From Actinernus sp. WN-2022 (taxonomy: Eukaryota > Cnidaria > Anthozoa > Actiniaria > Actinernidae), in the NCBI GenBank assembly GCA_030867875.1, contig JAOWCC010000655.1:10934269-10998268 (forward strand): DNA of 64,000 nucleotides, given 5' to 3'. Positions 11,126 to 23,614 of this stretch are shown here, one piece after another. Positions within the stretch are counted from its first letter, which is position 1. The number at the start of each line of letters is the position of its first letter. The translations under genes were made by a program, and so were the position numbers. The notes beneath the pieces are model-generated. The model saw nothing but the letters and a program-made list of their open reading frames with translations. It made no database searches and was not told the DNA's origin.

Positions 11126-12295
11126 CTTTTACATTTCAGCCAAACTATTTCACATGGGACATTAGCTAGTTAAGATATAAATGTGTGCCAAGTTTAAAGG
11201 AAATTGGAGAGGTGCACTGTAGACTCGTCTGCATGGTTTTCTCATGGATCCTCTCTTAAGCACTTTCTGATTCCACTTAAGTTGAACCTCTCACTAGTTT
11301 CTCATTTTAAGCAAGAGAAAAAGTAATAACTCCTATGGCTTATAAAACTACACAAGAGTAAATGCCAAAAAGTAGTGTCTGAATGTAACGTCCATAACAA
11401 AGAATTGCTATTTGATATTTTTGACCAAACATGTTGTTCCAAGGGTGGGGGATTTGATTTTTTTGCAGGAGAAAATGTCAAATTACCCCTCCCCCTCCCA
11501 CAGGGCTTAACATTAATCTTATACATGTAGGTGCATAAATATTATATGCTGGTACTTCTTAATTAGCCAAGGCGTACATGTACTACAAAATCCAACAATA
11601 ATATTATTATTAGTTTTTGTTGAAATGCGACCCTGAAAGTTTTAAGTTGTGTTTGGAAAATTGCCTTTAGCCAACCAATCGCAATTTATGAGACTGTCAG
11701 ACTGTTTGACTGACAGTCAGCTAAATATAAATAATAATATCCAAATGTGACTTGTAACTTCCTCTTCACACTTCAACAAGCGTGGTACCTTTAGAATTTA
11801 CTTATGTTTCACATTATATTTGCTAGTCCACCCCTTCACTTACATGTACATTAGAGCTATTATATGCATTGGGATTTTATAGTCAGACTAAACACTTAAA
11901 TCATTTCTCAAGCCTCTCCACTTTATATATGTATAGGGAGTTTTGACTGTTTCACAATTTGTTAACCCTAATGGGGAATGGCCTAGCCTGTTACACCAGA
12001 CATTTTTTCCACTCTCATAAATTCAAAGTAAAAGAAACGTCTCCTTACCAGAGTGCTTATTATTTAAGCCTCATTGTGTTATGAACCAATAAGATTTTAC
12101 CTTCCATATCCTGGAACGTCACATACGGTACATGTACATGTAATGTTACATTTAAAAGGTTCTGACAATGACATTTGCCACTGACCAATCACTGGGGACT
12201 GTTCCCATGCTTGAGACAAGACCAATTTGTACATTTCATGTTTCATTATCTCATATGTTTAGCCTCCCAAAGCTCAACGAACTTCAATTGAAAGC
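11126..12295. other. No gene recognised; TACATGTA-rich DNA
   Basis: There is no open frame with a domain. The 8-mer palindrome TACATGTA and its near variants recur here (near 11,523, 11,577, 11,843 and 12,130). The upstream NIDO exons of the minus-strand gene would be expected near here or beyond but were not recognised. Confidence 0.4.
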
Positions 12296-12309
12296 TACAT
12301 GTATATATT

Positions 12310-12640
12310 TTTATAATATAGATACGATAGTACGCGCGCTCTGATTGGCTAAGAAGCCATGTTTTATCAGAGTATATAACATGGTTAGCCGTGTTATATA
12401 GTTTTCAACTGGCGGTTTCCTTTCATCGCGCGCGTAAATCTATATTATAAAACAGATAAAGAAGCCTTAAATCCATGTTTTATACTATCATAAAACACTC
12501 TGGTCATTTGAGAACACTCTAGAAATGTTGAAAGCACGCGCCTTCGGCTTGTACTTTAACATTTCTCTCATGTTCTCAAATGCCCATCGTGTTTTATGAT
12601 AGTATAAAACATGGCTAAGGCTTCTTTATTTGTTAAACAA
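12310..12640. mobile_element. Palindromic MITE with GCGCGCTCTGATTGG core
   Basis: Inverted segments are ATATAGAT.../ATCTATATTATA (12,316 and 12,436) and ATGTTTTATACTATCATAAA (about 12,474) against TTTATGATAGTATAAAACAT (about 12,594). CGCGCGCTCTGATTGGCT near 12,334 is shared with the MITE at 58 kb. The structure is two nested hairpins. Outer boundaries are approximate. Confidence 0.6.
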
Positions 12641-13154
12641 AAGCAGAAATGGATTGATTCAAATTTTGGCTTTGGAGACTTAACTGATTTGGTAACCTGA
12701 TTGTTTTTATATATTTGCACTATGACACCAACCAGCAAACTAATTACATGTAAGCTCGGATAAACAGACATTTCTTTTTCTTCGAATATACAAGAGTGAA
12801 AAAAAAAACGTCTGGTGGAGCAGGCTAGGATTGGCCATGCCAGGCAAGATATATTGGTTCTACATCATTATTCCCAATACTGTACCAATCAGCCTGGTAT
12901 CATTCTTTCAATACTTTTACAATTTTGCTTATTAGATCCCATGCTGGAATATCAAGTCCTGCTTCGTCTGTTGATCCTTGCAAATTTTCACTGTGGTTTT
13001 CTTTCACCATTATTCCTGATATATTTTTATTTTCGATTCATTCCTACCACTCCATGGCCAGATTCCCCTATTTCAGCTATAATATTTGCCAACACCTGTT
13101 CCAGCTTCTTTCGATCTCATCCATGAAAAATCTCATCAGCCCATTCCTTTGTCC

Positions 13155-13315
13155 GCCATCCCTAAGGCTGCGCATTAGACTCCTGTTTGGGTGCGAATAC
13201 CCGCACTTAACCCACACAAAAAAAACATTCCACCTTCTGGCACCCCTTAAGCTGCGCATTAGACTCCGGTTTGATGTCTGGGTGTGATTACCCACACTAA
13301 CACAAAAATGCAACT
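13155..13315. repeat. Tandem duplication (about 90 bp x2)
   Basis: GGCTGCGCATTAGACTCC(T/G)GTTTG, a GGGTG and ACCC(G/A)CACT block, and CACAAAAA recur at about 13,165 and 13,253. No coding content is inferred. Confidence 0.6.
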
Positions 13316-13399
13316 TTAGAATACCCAGCCACTAAAATATGGGAGTTGTAACTACTGGTTACTTATACTGAAAGGTAAAAAGATAATATAAATCAGATA

Positions 13400-14045
13400 C
13401 AGAATGGCCCAGATTTTGACTTCAAATATCTCTGCAAAATAAATTCTGATTTTCAAAATTTTAGTGGCCAAGAAGCTATTCACCTGTGAGTTTGATAAGT
13501 AATATACAGAATGAGCGTCAGTTCTGTATCTTATTTATGAACTCTGATCGCTATTGCTCAAGTTTATAAATCAGATACAAATCTGCCACTCGTTCTGTAT
13601 ATAAATGTATTACGTAAATGGCAAAATAAATGCTTACCGAACAGGGGTCAAACACCAGTCAAACGGTTATTAAGCACACTGAGTCGTAGGCGAAAGAGTG
13701 CATGTGTTTCAATAACTTGATCCCAGATTTTTTGGTTCAGTTCAATTAACTTACCCCACTTGGGACCGAGTTTCTTGGTCAAACTTGGTTGTAATTCCTG
13801 ATCTTGGGCATGCAAAGGCAGTCAAAGTCTCCACCTCTGCCCATGTTACCCCTCCCCCTTGGGCTTAACATCGATATGTACATTATTTGCAGCCCGGCGT
13901 TTCGTTGATAAAATATGGTACAGTTAGTTTTGAGATATCTACTGTATATATCTAAATTAATGTAATATATATGTGTATATAAAACTCGATCTGCTACATG
14001 TAACTGAATCATATGTATATCATATTTTATATGTAATCGGTTAGT
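13400..14045. other. No gene recognised
   Basis: AT-rich DNA with scattered partial inverted copies of AATCAGATACA and TGTATCTTATTTAT (13,390-13,600). No convincing ORF. Confidence 0.35.
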
Positions 14046-14049
14046 TTTT

Positions 14050-14285
14050 GGATAGACTATCTGATCACTATCTTTCAAATCAGTTAGCATTCAGATATAC
14101 TATCTGTTATCTAACTTTTTAGCAGATATTGTTTAACTAGCAAAAAGATATTAATAAGATAAGTGCAGACTATCCGAAAAAAGCTGCAGATAGTAAAAAG
14201 ATATAGCTTTTTGGATGTTGGATAGCTTCAGTTAGTTTAACGATAGGAATTAGATAGTAAAAAGATATGTTCGTTTTCGTAAGGG
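14050..14285. repeat. Degenerate GATAGT/ACTATC repeat
   Basis: About ten imperfect copies of GATAGT, AGATAGTAAAAAGATAT and GACTATC occur in both orientations. A related array is at 34,140-34,390. It looks like a decayed satellite or the terminal part of a MITE family. Confidence 0.5.
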
Positions 14286-14854
14286 ATTTACGACTGTAAA
14301 CAGCAAACAATACAAGCAATAATGAAATATAGATACCATTCTTTACTTAATGCTGTTTACCTTGGATGTAGGAAGAATAAAATCCTTGTAAATCTCGCCA
14401 TATACTGTGCAAAACTACAATCTGTGAATCACGGCTATTACCCGGACAGTGTCGCATTTCCGGCAATTTATTTTGATTGATTCTCATTGGTTGTTACACA
14501 GTACAGCTGTCAATTCAATGTCTGGAGACTATGACATGCGCAGTACCGTGATCTAACTCCTCAAGTCCTTCAATTTTTTTTAAATACTCAACTGCTGACA
14601 ACCTACTCAGAATACTCATATGTACTTCATCTGGCTTAATTTGGCACAAACAATTAGAATTTTTGAGCAAGCCACGCTGGAACTTTGATGGTCCATTTGC
14701 TGAATAAAAAATACTGTATTTCTCCATGGTATATGATTTCTTTTGTATAGAAACAAATAAACAATGGCTAAAATCTTACCTGACGATCGCCATGCGGCAC
14801 ATTAGGACCACATAGAATGAAGAAGAGATGAACTGGGCTCCAGTGAAATCCCCA

Positions 14855-14877
14855 ACCCCCCCCCCCCCCCCCCCCAC
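14855..14877 (+). repeat. Poly-C tract
   Basis: About 20 uninterrupted C residues follow AACC. Homopolymer length here may be unreliable in the assembly. Confidence 0.9.
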
Positions 14878-15059
14878 GAACTTTGAAAGTACATGTACTT
14901 GAAGCGATTATTCGAGCGAGACTTGGCGATGATTTCTTAAGGGGGCGATTATTCGAGCGGGGTCGATAATGCAAGGCATACGGTGTATATGTACTTCAAT
15001 CATTTTTAGCGATTTCGAGGGTTATCGAAGTGACCTAAATTCCGTGACATTGTGAAACA

Positions 15060-15530
15060 GAACTTCAATTTTCTAGAATATTTTAGAAAAAGCTTAGAAA
15101 TATTCTAGAATAAAGTTCCAGCTTTTTCTAGTATATTCTAGAATTGAATTCTGGAATATTTTAGAGTATTCCAGTTCGTTAAAGTTTTTATGCAAATTAG
15201 GCAAGACTAAGCTGGAATTTATGGAACAGCATGTTCAAGCTTTTCAAGATAATTCTAGCTTTTGGTTTATACATCATTCAAGCTTATTCAGGCTTTTTTG
15301 CATGCGAAATTCCAGCTTTTTGCATTTGATATTCCATCTTTTTCAAGCAAATTCCAGCTTTTGGCATTTGATATTCCATCTGTTTCAAGCAAATTCCAGA
15401 TTTTGGCATGTGATATTCCATCTTTTTCAAGCAAATTCAAGCTTTTGCCAATGGAATTCCAGCTTTTTCAAGCTTTTAGCACATACTGAATTCCAGCTTT
15501 TTCAAGCTTATTCAAGCTTTTATATATAGC
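15060..15530. repeat. Low-complexity array of TTCCAGCTTTT / TTCAAGCTTTT units
   Basis: TTCCAGCTTTT, TTCAAGCTTTT and GGCATTTGATATTCCATC alternate irregularly, with nested TCTAGAATATT hairpins at 15,065-15,165. The 5' end of the left arm of the large inverted duplication abuts this array. Confidence 0.65.
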
Positions 15531-17690
15531 ACCAGGACTACATTAATTCCAGCATTTTCACACTAATTCAAGCCACATGATGATATACATGTATTATAAC
15601 TAATTACTTAATTCATTAATGAATGAATTGAATCCTAACCTCATTTCGATGCTGTATGGCAAACCATTTTCAAAAATTCAGAAAGGTCGACATTCAATAA
15701 TGGAGGTCAGCAAAACAGCATTTTCAAACAGGTAACGCAACTGATGTTGTACATTGCTAGCTATATTAATATAGAAAGCAGATTAAGTACATGTCAATAT
15801 AGCATTAAATTGATGAGGCATACATGTATGTAATAATATACTATAAACAGTAACTGCCACACAAACATAACATTTTGTGATACATGTAGTACAGTACATG
15901 TAAGTATATATTACAAACGATACATGTACACTGTATCTATAGATATTTTAAGTTTACGAGTTGAAATAATAAATTACTACATGCCGAACATATGAAACAG
16001 TATATAAGCTACATGTATATAATATATAGTATTGCATGGAGAAAATATGAAAACACAATATAACATTTCATAAAAGCTCAATCTTGTTTATTTTTAAAAA
16101 GTAAAAAATTGGAAACTCCAAAGATAATTTAAAAGCAATATTTACAATGGGATTTGCTATCTTTCAATTGAGAGTACAAATATACTACACAAGGAACTAT
16201 AGGTAGCAGAGATTGCAGAATACCCAGACACTATACTATATAGCTAATTCAATATTCATTAGTGTCCCATTAAAAATAAATGAATCCTGAATCCTTATAT
16301 ACCATAAAATTCTAATTATCGCCTCCCCTTCTCCTCTGGTTATATAGGTGCGCGCGGTGCACGTTACACTGAAATCAGTTCTAACGTCGTAATCGACGTA
16401 CTTTTCTGAAATTGACAATGCTGCACTTACCTTAGATTCTCGAGGAATCCTGAAGATTGTTATTAAAGAAATAGAGTTTGATAATGCTAAAAACCATAGC
16501 AGTAGACAGAGAATTTGTAACAAACAGTCCAACTTCACGTGTAGAAGACGGTTGGCGAGTAATATTATTAATACGTATGTACTTTGAGCGCCAAATTAAT
16601 TGAAAGCTTGCGTCCCGTGATCGGATTGGTTACCGAACATGATACCTGGTATTCTACGCGACGTGATCGGTTGAAAGTATAAATATAATACCCGGATATT
16701 GTCAAAGGTTATTTCAGAACTTATAAACAAGGTTCGCATCCGCCATAACACGATGGGAGAAAGCGGGTCCATTTGCGCTGCTTTCTTATAAAAAGCTGGC
16801 TTCACGATGCATAGCGATAAGTTGAAACCCAAAGTTACTAAATGGTGAAAAAAAGGCAGAAATCTCCAAACAAAACTTCCCAGAGTCGGAGGATTGTGAG
16901 CTAGGACTAGGAATCTCTTTATAGGGGATCGACGAACAGTAATTCCTGTACTCTGTAGTCATTTAGGTTGACGTTCCTGCATGTATGTTAAAGCGAATCC
17001 TTTGAACATGTACTTGCTTCTTGGTTGGCCAAGAGACAATTCAAACTTCCTTGCAACAATAAACTCGTCAGAGCTGTAAAATCACCGAAATAACACCGTT
17101 ACATGCAGTGAACTCAGACGAAGAAACGATGAAACATTTAATGGGTCAATGGGAATTCGCAGGTACGAATAAGAACGTAATTAAAAGTTTAATTTTGTAT
17201 AAATCAGCTAAAATCAAAGTTTAACTACATGTACATAAAATGCACGAGGCACGTGTATGATATCAGTCTTGTAAATTTATTACATGTGCACAGTGTAATA
17301 TGCAGGCTGGGCTAGATATAGTTGCATGTGTCTACCGAGAAAACGAAACGTAATAACATTCAATTGCTACATCTCAAAATAAAATGACATGCTAGCTATA
17401 ATTTGGTTATAATTATAGTTTGGCAGCGAAATTGGCTGCTACAGTGAGGGTAATTAATGTATATCCAGCAGCTTATTGACTTTTTTTAAAACCTTAATTA
17501 ACTTATTTAAAGCCAGACTGGCCTGGTAAAAATATTATTGTACAATTATACATACATGACCAGGATCATGGTATCTTGAAGTCAAGCTGATATTCCAGTT
17601 TGGCAAGTTATGACACAATTTCGGAATTGATTTTTGATATGTTTAACTGCCAAGCATGGCCCCTGTAATGTTCGAAGCTTGATTAATGTT
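15525..17690 (-). repeat. Left arm of a large inverted duplication
   Basis: From about 15,525 (GGACTACATTAATTCCAGCA) to 17,690 this sequence is the reverse complement of 60,345-63,800. The two differ by substitutions, by a MITE present only in the right arm (61,147-61,357) and by a 1.1-kb block (61,880-62,985) absent from the left. It carries the splice-donor exon seen in the right arm (here about 16,433-16,499 on the minus strand), but with an in-frame TAA just before the donor. The arm resumes at 33,381 after the inserted retroelement nest. Confidence 0.8.
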
Positions 17691-17852
17691 ATTGTCTATA
17701 CTCCGTGCCAACAATAACTTATTTATGCTCTAAACCTTTATCTCCGTATAAAACACAGAACGCCTGTATATAAACCATAATACTTTATTATTATTGGTAG
17801 GATAGGATAATTTATGTGCAGTGCTAGGATGCGAAACTGAAAAAGCATAGTT
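17691..17852 (-). repeat. T3 terminal segment (outer, minus copy)
   Basis: About 160 bp nearly identical to 28,484-28,640, 35,546-35,705 and 39,872-40,030. On the coding strand it begins near TGCTTTTTCAGTTTCGCATC and ends GGAGTATAGACAAT. Confidence 0.9.
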
Positions 17853-17872
17853 ACAATTACTTTGATAATACT

Positions 17873-18815
17873 TTACAGTCCGATATTCTTAGGCACTATT
17901 AGCCGTGTCTCAATTTTGTCACACACATAGCCGTTCTTGGCTGACTCAGATTTCCACCTGCCGTGGATTTTAAATAATCTGTCTGGTATGTTTAGATTCG
18001 CCGCTGCGGTGGCCCCTCCCAGACCTAAAACTGTGGTTACTAAAACCAGAAGAATTTACTCCAACAGATACCAGATTAGCTTTAAGTATCTCTCTAGATC
18101 TGTTGGCGCTAAGAACTTTTGTAGAAAGAACGTTTCTTTTGGCTTGTTTATCATATCTTACTGATCTAAATATGAAAACTTGTGAATTGTTAGGTATCAC
18201 TGCAGCACTCAAGTATTTAAGGAGAAAGGTATATGGGCATGTATCACTGCCCGTTTTGGCAATATAAACCCAAGAGCCCTCTCTGTATTTATCTGTTTTG
18301 CTGACTTCTACAAGGATCTTGTGATACTCATCTTGGGTTACAATATTATTCCTCCTAATATTCAATAATTCAGAAATGCGGAAAAACCCCGCGTAAGAAA
18401 GTAAACACATACACATGAATCTAATGTCTACTAAGTTACTACTATCCCCATAACGCTTACAAAGTATCCTTAGAACCTCAGGGGTTATTGGTTCAGCTTT
18501 CTTAACAGCTTTACAATTAATACGGTTTGAAGCCTCTACGACTGATTTTACAAGAAACTTATTGCAAGGATTTCTATCCTCGAATCCTGCCAACTTATGT
18601 ATCCAATTTATTGCATAATACATGTTGTGTATGGTTGCCTTAGCCTTATTTTCTTCAAACATTGATTTAAGATACATAGCAACTGTAGTAGGTGTAGCGG
18701 GAAGGAAAGAATTACTCATATTACTGAATTTACACCAATATTTGAACTTACAAAAGTTTCTACAGTAAGACAAAACAGTATTATCTGCTCTAGAATTTAG
18801 GGCAAGGAACCACAA
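17873..18815 (-). pseudogene. Tyrosine recombinase, DIRS-type, frameshifted
   Basis: This is a copy of the 313-residue recombinase at 38,911-39,852. The first catalytic Arg block (YAGFFRISELLNIRR) and the HSFRSG box are present. A frameshift just after HSFRSG (near 18,010-18,020) removes the GRWKSESAKDGY tail that carries the tyrosine nucleophile. The enzyme would have inserted the circular cDNA. The short open frames in this region are remnants of one gene. Confidence 0.85.
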
Positions 18816-18829
18816 CTTCTGATCCGTCT

Positions 18830-19515
18830 GAAAGTTTCCTTCCTGGTATGCAGCTGAAGTGATATCTGATCAAAAATATAATAATGAGAATATATTAATA
18901 ATAAATATAACTTTAACCATACCTAATGGCGATATATAAACGAAAACAAATTGTATAGAAATTATATCGGTTGTCGATGTACACTATCCTTTCGTTTCGA
19001 ACGAAAGGCGGCCCAAACAAGTGTCGCCAATAGCAACCTAGATAACTGATATAACTCTGAGAACCCAAGTGGGATTTTTTGTTGTTGTTGTTATTGTTGT
19101 TGAACTTCAATCTTGATGACAGCCCAAGTGGGACTTTAGAGATGAAACAATAATGACCAGGTGGTCCCAGTAAATGTATACAAATAAATAATTAATTAAT
19201 TACAGAAACTATTAAGTAGTTTCTTCGATTTACTCAACAAGCTAGGGTCCAGGTGAATCCGATATGACTTGTGTCAACTAACACCAAGTGGTTTACATGC
19301 CAGGTAGGTCAGGTTTAAAAGATCAAATGATCTCGCTAAGGTACCAAAGTAGTAATATTTACATATTCCAGTCAGGTTCCAAGTGGACCCTGGTTAATGC
19401 CTATCAATATAACCTAGATAACGTCCAGGTGGGCGCTTGATCTGTTTCAGCTGAAACATCCAACTAAGGACCCCCAAACCATGATCATGCAACTTTATGC
19501 AAGATAATTGACCTC
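18830..19515 (-). other. RT-recombinase spacer with repeated CCACTTGG/CACCTGG motifs
   Basis: There is no ORF. About nine CCACTTGG, CACCTGG or TACCTGG motifs (seen here as CCAAGTGG, CCAGGTGG etc.) occur at intervals of tens of bases, and all are shared with the plus copy (38,190-38,870). No methyltransferase domain was seen in the spacer. Confidence 0.7.
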
Positions 19516-19519
19516 CGAT

Positions 19520-22130
19520 GCGCGTCAATCAGTTCTACTATGAAACCTTAGGAAAAGGACACCGGAGCGAAATTCAGGTGAACCAAACAAAGATTTCTTG
19601 TTATGGCCAAATTCAAACACCTCTGTACCACACGGGATTTCACATATATCAGTAAATATGCACGATAACCCTCTATCTGTGTACACCATAGGCCAGAATA
19701 CGGCAGAAGGCCATTTTGGTACCATAAGGGTACCTCTACACCCTGTGGCAACGATGTAATTAATAACTCTAGGGATTAGGAAAATAGGCGGGACTACCTA
19801 ATTATTTTCATTCGCCCAAGAAAGAGAAAACGCGTCTACTACTTCAGTGCCCGGGCACCAAAACCTGCTGTTGAAGCGAGGTAATTGTGTATTTTCATTA
19901 TTTTTATTAGCGAATCTATCCACAGAATGTGGACCCCACCTGTCCTCAATCATACAGAAGTATCTCGATCTAACTCGCCAATCGTCGTAATCTACGATTC
20001 TGCTCAAAAAATCTGCTCTTTCATTAAGTAATCTAGGGATCCATTCCACCTGGAGTCGCGATCGGATATTATGCTGTACACATATGTTGAAAATACGAAG
20101 GGCGATGCATTGCAAGTCTTCCTTCATGCTACCTACTTCGACTATTCTCGAAACGCTTTGGTTGTCGGTATACCCATAGTTAATAGAGTGGAATGGTTAG
20201 GAAACCCAGCGACCTTCTTTGTTATAGGTCTTTGTTAGCTTTTTTCAACCACAAGACAATAGAAATTCCAATGTGTTAATCATTCAGCCAATAGAAACGC
20301 GTGAGTTCAGTCGTTCAGGGGACGCTAATGAACTATAACCGTGCACAATCTTTTGTCTTACCCGTTCCAACCTAAATTGCAGCGCCTTTGTTAGCCCCTT
20401 TGAAGTTTGCCGGGTTTCCTAACCATTCCACTCTATTAACTATGGTATACCATATAATCGTCTGACCTTTCAACATACTAATGAAGGACTCCATACCGAG
20501 GGAGATGGCGTAAAGTTCTCTGTAAGAAGAGCTACGTCGAGCTTCCGTGTCGCTCCACATCTTATGAGCAATTGCGTTATGAAATTCTAAGATGTAGCTT
20601 GCACAACCGGTAGAGCTCGCGTCAGAGTAACATATTCTAGAATAAACAAATTGCTGCATGCATGCGTTTACTGTTCAACAACAACAGATTGTTTTTCCAG
20701 AAATTAACTCTATTAGAGTAGAACTCGATAATTCAATCCTCGTATCCCACGAAAATCTTCTCAAAATATCGAAATGAGAATATCTGGTCATAATACGAGT
20801 AATATTTCCAAGTACAAAACCCATGGAAATAACTTTTCCTACGAATTGTGCCACTTTTCTGGCTGTACTGAAAGAATGCAAAATAATATTATTAATAATC
20901 TGCTGAGTACTGTGAATTCTATCTGCGGGAATAGCAATAACATGAGTAGACAAATCTATCATGTATCCCAACCACTCTAATTTGGTTGTGGGCTGTCAGA
21001 CTGACTTCTTATCATTAAGAAGAAAACCCGACAATTTGAGAACCTTCTCGACAAAATTAGACGACGTCTCGCAACTTGCCCAATCTCTGGCTGAACCGAG
21101 AGCATCATCGAGATACACTGTAATTCTGACAGAATGCTTTCTCCAATATTTAACTAATTCACGGACCACTTTCGTGAAAATAAATGGAGCAGACGAAAGA
21201 CCAAATGGAAGAACCGTAAAAACGAAGAATTTACATACTCCGTTGAAACACCAAGAAAATCCAAGAAAATATTGATGTTCTACCATTATATCGATATGAT
21301 GGTAGCCGGACTTAAGATCAAATTTAAACATGAAGTTATATATCATACGGAAGATAATTATTGGCTACTCTTATATCTTCAAACTTGATCTTTTGCTTCC
21401 ATATGTGGAAGTTAACATGTCTTAGATCGAGAATCAACCTCTTCTTGCCTGACGTTTGTACCGATACAGATAATGGGTTGATCACGATCGGAGGGATTAC
21501 AACTTCTATAACACAGCCTGATTGAACAAGTTCTAATATAGATTCAGTTTCAAATTCAGAATGCTTGTTTGCCGAATCATTTTTTAGTATTGTTCTTAAA
21601 TCTAGCAGGTTGTGGCGTGCTAATGAACGGAATAATATAATCTTTATCAATAGTATTGATAATGAATTCACTAGCTGTAAGCGTATCCTTCCAAAACTGG
21701 ATATGTTTTCTCAGCCTGCCTTTAACTGTAAAGGCACTAAGTCCTGTAGGATTAGTATCCAAACTGCTCTCAAACTCGAAATCTCTCTCATTAACGTACT
21801 GATAATACTGGTTACCTTCAATGATTTCTCTTACTACTTTATTCTTGGCGATGAATTCAGTGCTGCCCACTTGTACCGCTGGTCTTGTTTGTATAATCCC
21901 TGTAGGTATTGTACGTGTAGGACGGTCCTGCTGAGAAGTAAGTACTGGAATTTGGGCAGTTCCTCCAATAACCGATCTTGCCACAGGCGAAACAGACGTC
22001 GTTCTGGCTTTTACCAAAACAAATTCTCGTTGTTGACGGACGAAAATTATTGAAATTTCCCGGTGAAATAGAGGAGACAGCAGTAAAACCAGTAGGGGGC
22101 GTTTGTCTTCTTATAATGTATGAAAATTAA
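19520..22130 (-). pseudogene. gag zinc-knuckle / RT / RNase H polyprotein, degraded copy
   Basis: Broken counterpart of the 731-codon ORF at 35,991-38,186. Blocks in order on the minus strand: N-terminal linker (22,017-21,577), RT with DLKSGYHHIDI and VYLDDALGSA (YLDD box, 21,346-20,996), RT thumb (20,971-20,675), RNase H start YSDASSTGCASY (20,659), and the DRWGPHSVDRFA segment (20,127-19,798). Several frameshifts separate the blocks. A MITE sits in the middle of the RNase H catalytic segment. Confidence 0.9.
20175..20443. mobile_element. hAT-like MITE with 8-bp target duplication GGTATACC
   Basis: This 269-bp insertion has terminal inverted repeats of about 32 bp (left end CATAGTTAATAGAGTGGAAT; right end its complement). 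GGTATACC lies on both sides (20,167-20,174 and 20,444-20,451). The plus DIRS-like copy has the uninterrupted sequence at 37,548-37,555. An 8-bp duplication is typical of hAT elements. It splits the RNase H TYTDNQS motif. Confidence 0.9.
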
Positions 22131-22300
22131 GGAACAAATTAACTGTCGTTCGATCCATTGCACTGAACTGTCCTAAGAGTGTAAAACGTGATTGCGACAT
22201 GACTTATATCTGTTTGAATAACAAAAGCGTCTAAACAAGTGTGGAATGTACGCTTACGTAATCTAGTTGCACTGCAATAACAGTCCCGAGCATAAATACA
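22130..22300 (-). repeat. T5 terminal segment (inner, minus copy)
   Basis: About 165 bp matching 33,206-33,380, 34,733-34,905 and 35,709-35,883. On the coding strand it starts TGTATTTATGCTCGGGACTG and ends near ACGACAGTTAATTTGTTCC. The downstream neighbour is the zinc-knuckle reading frame. Confidence 0.9.
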
Positions 22301-22304
22301 TTTA

Positions 22305-22528
22305 TGTCTTCCCTCTTTATGAAATGGCTATAGATTATACCCCTGATTGCTGCATAGGCTGAGCTATGTTTACTGGGCAATAAAAAGACAAACACCCAAG
22401 GTTTGCTATATATGGCTATGAGCAAAGGCCCATAGCCGGTAATGAGATTTAATAAAGAAATAATCTACAAATATTTACAAGATTTGCATCAAAGGTTTAA
22501 CCCAGTAAAGGTGAGGGCAAACAAAACG
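22305..22528 (-). repeat. B2 repeat of the Ngaro-type element
   Basis: Nearly identical to B1 at 22,841-23,070. B1 has one extra CTTCCCT near its start. A 75-bp unique stretch (22,529-22,602) separates it from A2. Confidence 0.9.
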
Positions 22529-22602
22529 AAATCAACAATAATTACAGCAATATGATAATGAACCAATAAAGTCGTGGTCAGGTAATGGGGAGGAGGAGGG
22601 AT

Positions 22603-22840
22603 AAAATCACAACACGTGTTCACTCGTTGAAAAACTGAAGTGAATGATCCAAAGTAACGAAGTGTCACATGACAACCCCATAGCCAGTAGAGGGGGTATG
22701 CAGTAATGGTCTCCTCGCCATACCCAAAGCCACGTGGAAGCATAAATTATATAACAGCTACTAATACATGCATAAAGACAAACAAAAGCCAATCAGAGAG
22801 AAGACATAAAAATCATATTCGCCAGCAAATATTTCATTTA
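22603..22840 (-). repeat. A2 repeat of the Ngaro-type element
   Basis: About 238 bp, nearly identical to A1 (28,248-28,483). It abuts B1 directly at 22,840/22,841, recreating the circle junction ATTTCATTTA|TGTCTTCCC. Confidence 0.92.
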
Positions 22841-23070
22841 TGTCTTCCCTCTTCCCTCTTTATGAAATGGCTATAGATTATACCCCTGATTGCTGCATAG
22901 GCTGAGCTATGTTTACTGGGCAATAAAAAGACAAACACCCAACGTTTGCTATATATGGCTATGAGCAAAGGCCCATAGCCGGTAATGAGATTTAATAAAG
23001 AAATAATCTACAAATATTTACAAGATTTGCATCAAAGGTTTAACCCAGTAAAGTGAGGGCAAACAAAACG
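22841..23070 (-). repeat. B1 repeat of the Ngaro-type element
   Basis: Nearly identical to B2. It marks the downstream limit of the internal region. Confidence 0.92.
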
Positions 23071-23249
23071 CCAAAAGCATCATTATGAAATAAATGATGC
23101 TGCCCCACCCCAGGCAATGCAGCAAGCAGAGAAAATGTTGAATAAATCATGAACAGCAGCCCTTGCTAAACTGTTCAGCTATGTTCCTGTATTCTAACAC
23201 TGAGGTAAAACCAACAAAAGAAACTAAATGTATTAAATTGAAAGTCAAT

Positions 23250-23545
23250 TGAAAGAAAGATAAGACTGCTGCCCTTGCTAGACAATCTTATCAAACCTTC
23301 AATTAAATTAATATTACATTGAAAGATAAGACTGCTGCCCTTGCAAGACAATCTTATCTATCTTTAATTAAATTAATATTAAAATGAAAGTTAATTACAT
23401 ACATTAAAAGAAAGACAAGACTGCTGCCCTTGCTAGACAATCTTATCAATCCTTTAATTAATTAAATATTAAATTGAAAGATAATTACATAAATTAAAAG
23501 AAAGATAAGACTGCTGCCCTTGCCAGACAATCTTATCAATCCTTA
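23250..23545. repeat. Four hairpin units (GATAAGACTGCTGCCCTTGC...TCTTATC)
   Basis: Each unit has GATAAGACTGCTGCCCTTGC followed by (T/A/C)AGACAATCTTATC, which can pair GATAAGA with TCTTATC. Units are spaced 70-110 bp apart and separated by AT-rich TTAATTAA stretches. The array lies between the recombinase gene and B1, where a 3' UTR or processing signal would be. Confidence 0.8.
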
Positions 23546-23614
23546 AAACTACATTAAATTCAAGAAGATAAACAAGGAATTATAATGTATTTCTGGAAAG
23601 CAGTACTCTTCCAG

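Noticed and set aside
15221..15529. Open frames with LFQANSSFWHLIFHLF repeats
   Set aside because: Produced by the TTCAAGCTTTT/TTCCAGCTTTT array; unit length keeps the frame open by chance.
16236..16538. Minus-strand frame with a hydrophobic KLDCLLQILCLLLWFLAL start, possible signal peptide
   Set aside because: It has no ATG at the start and crosses a strong splice donor; the other register matches the candidate exon seen in the right arm.
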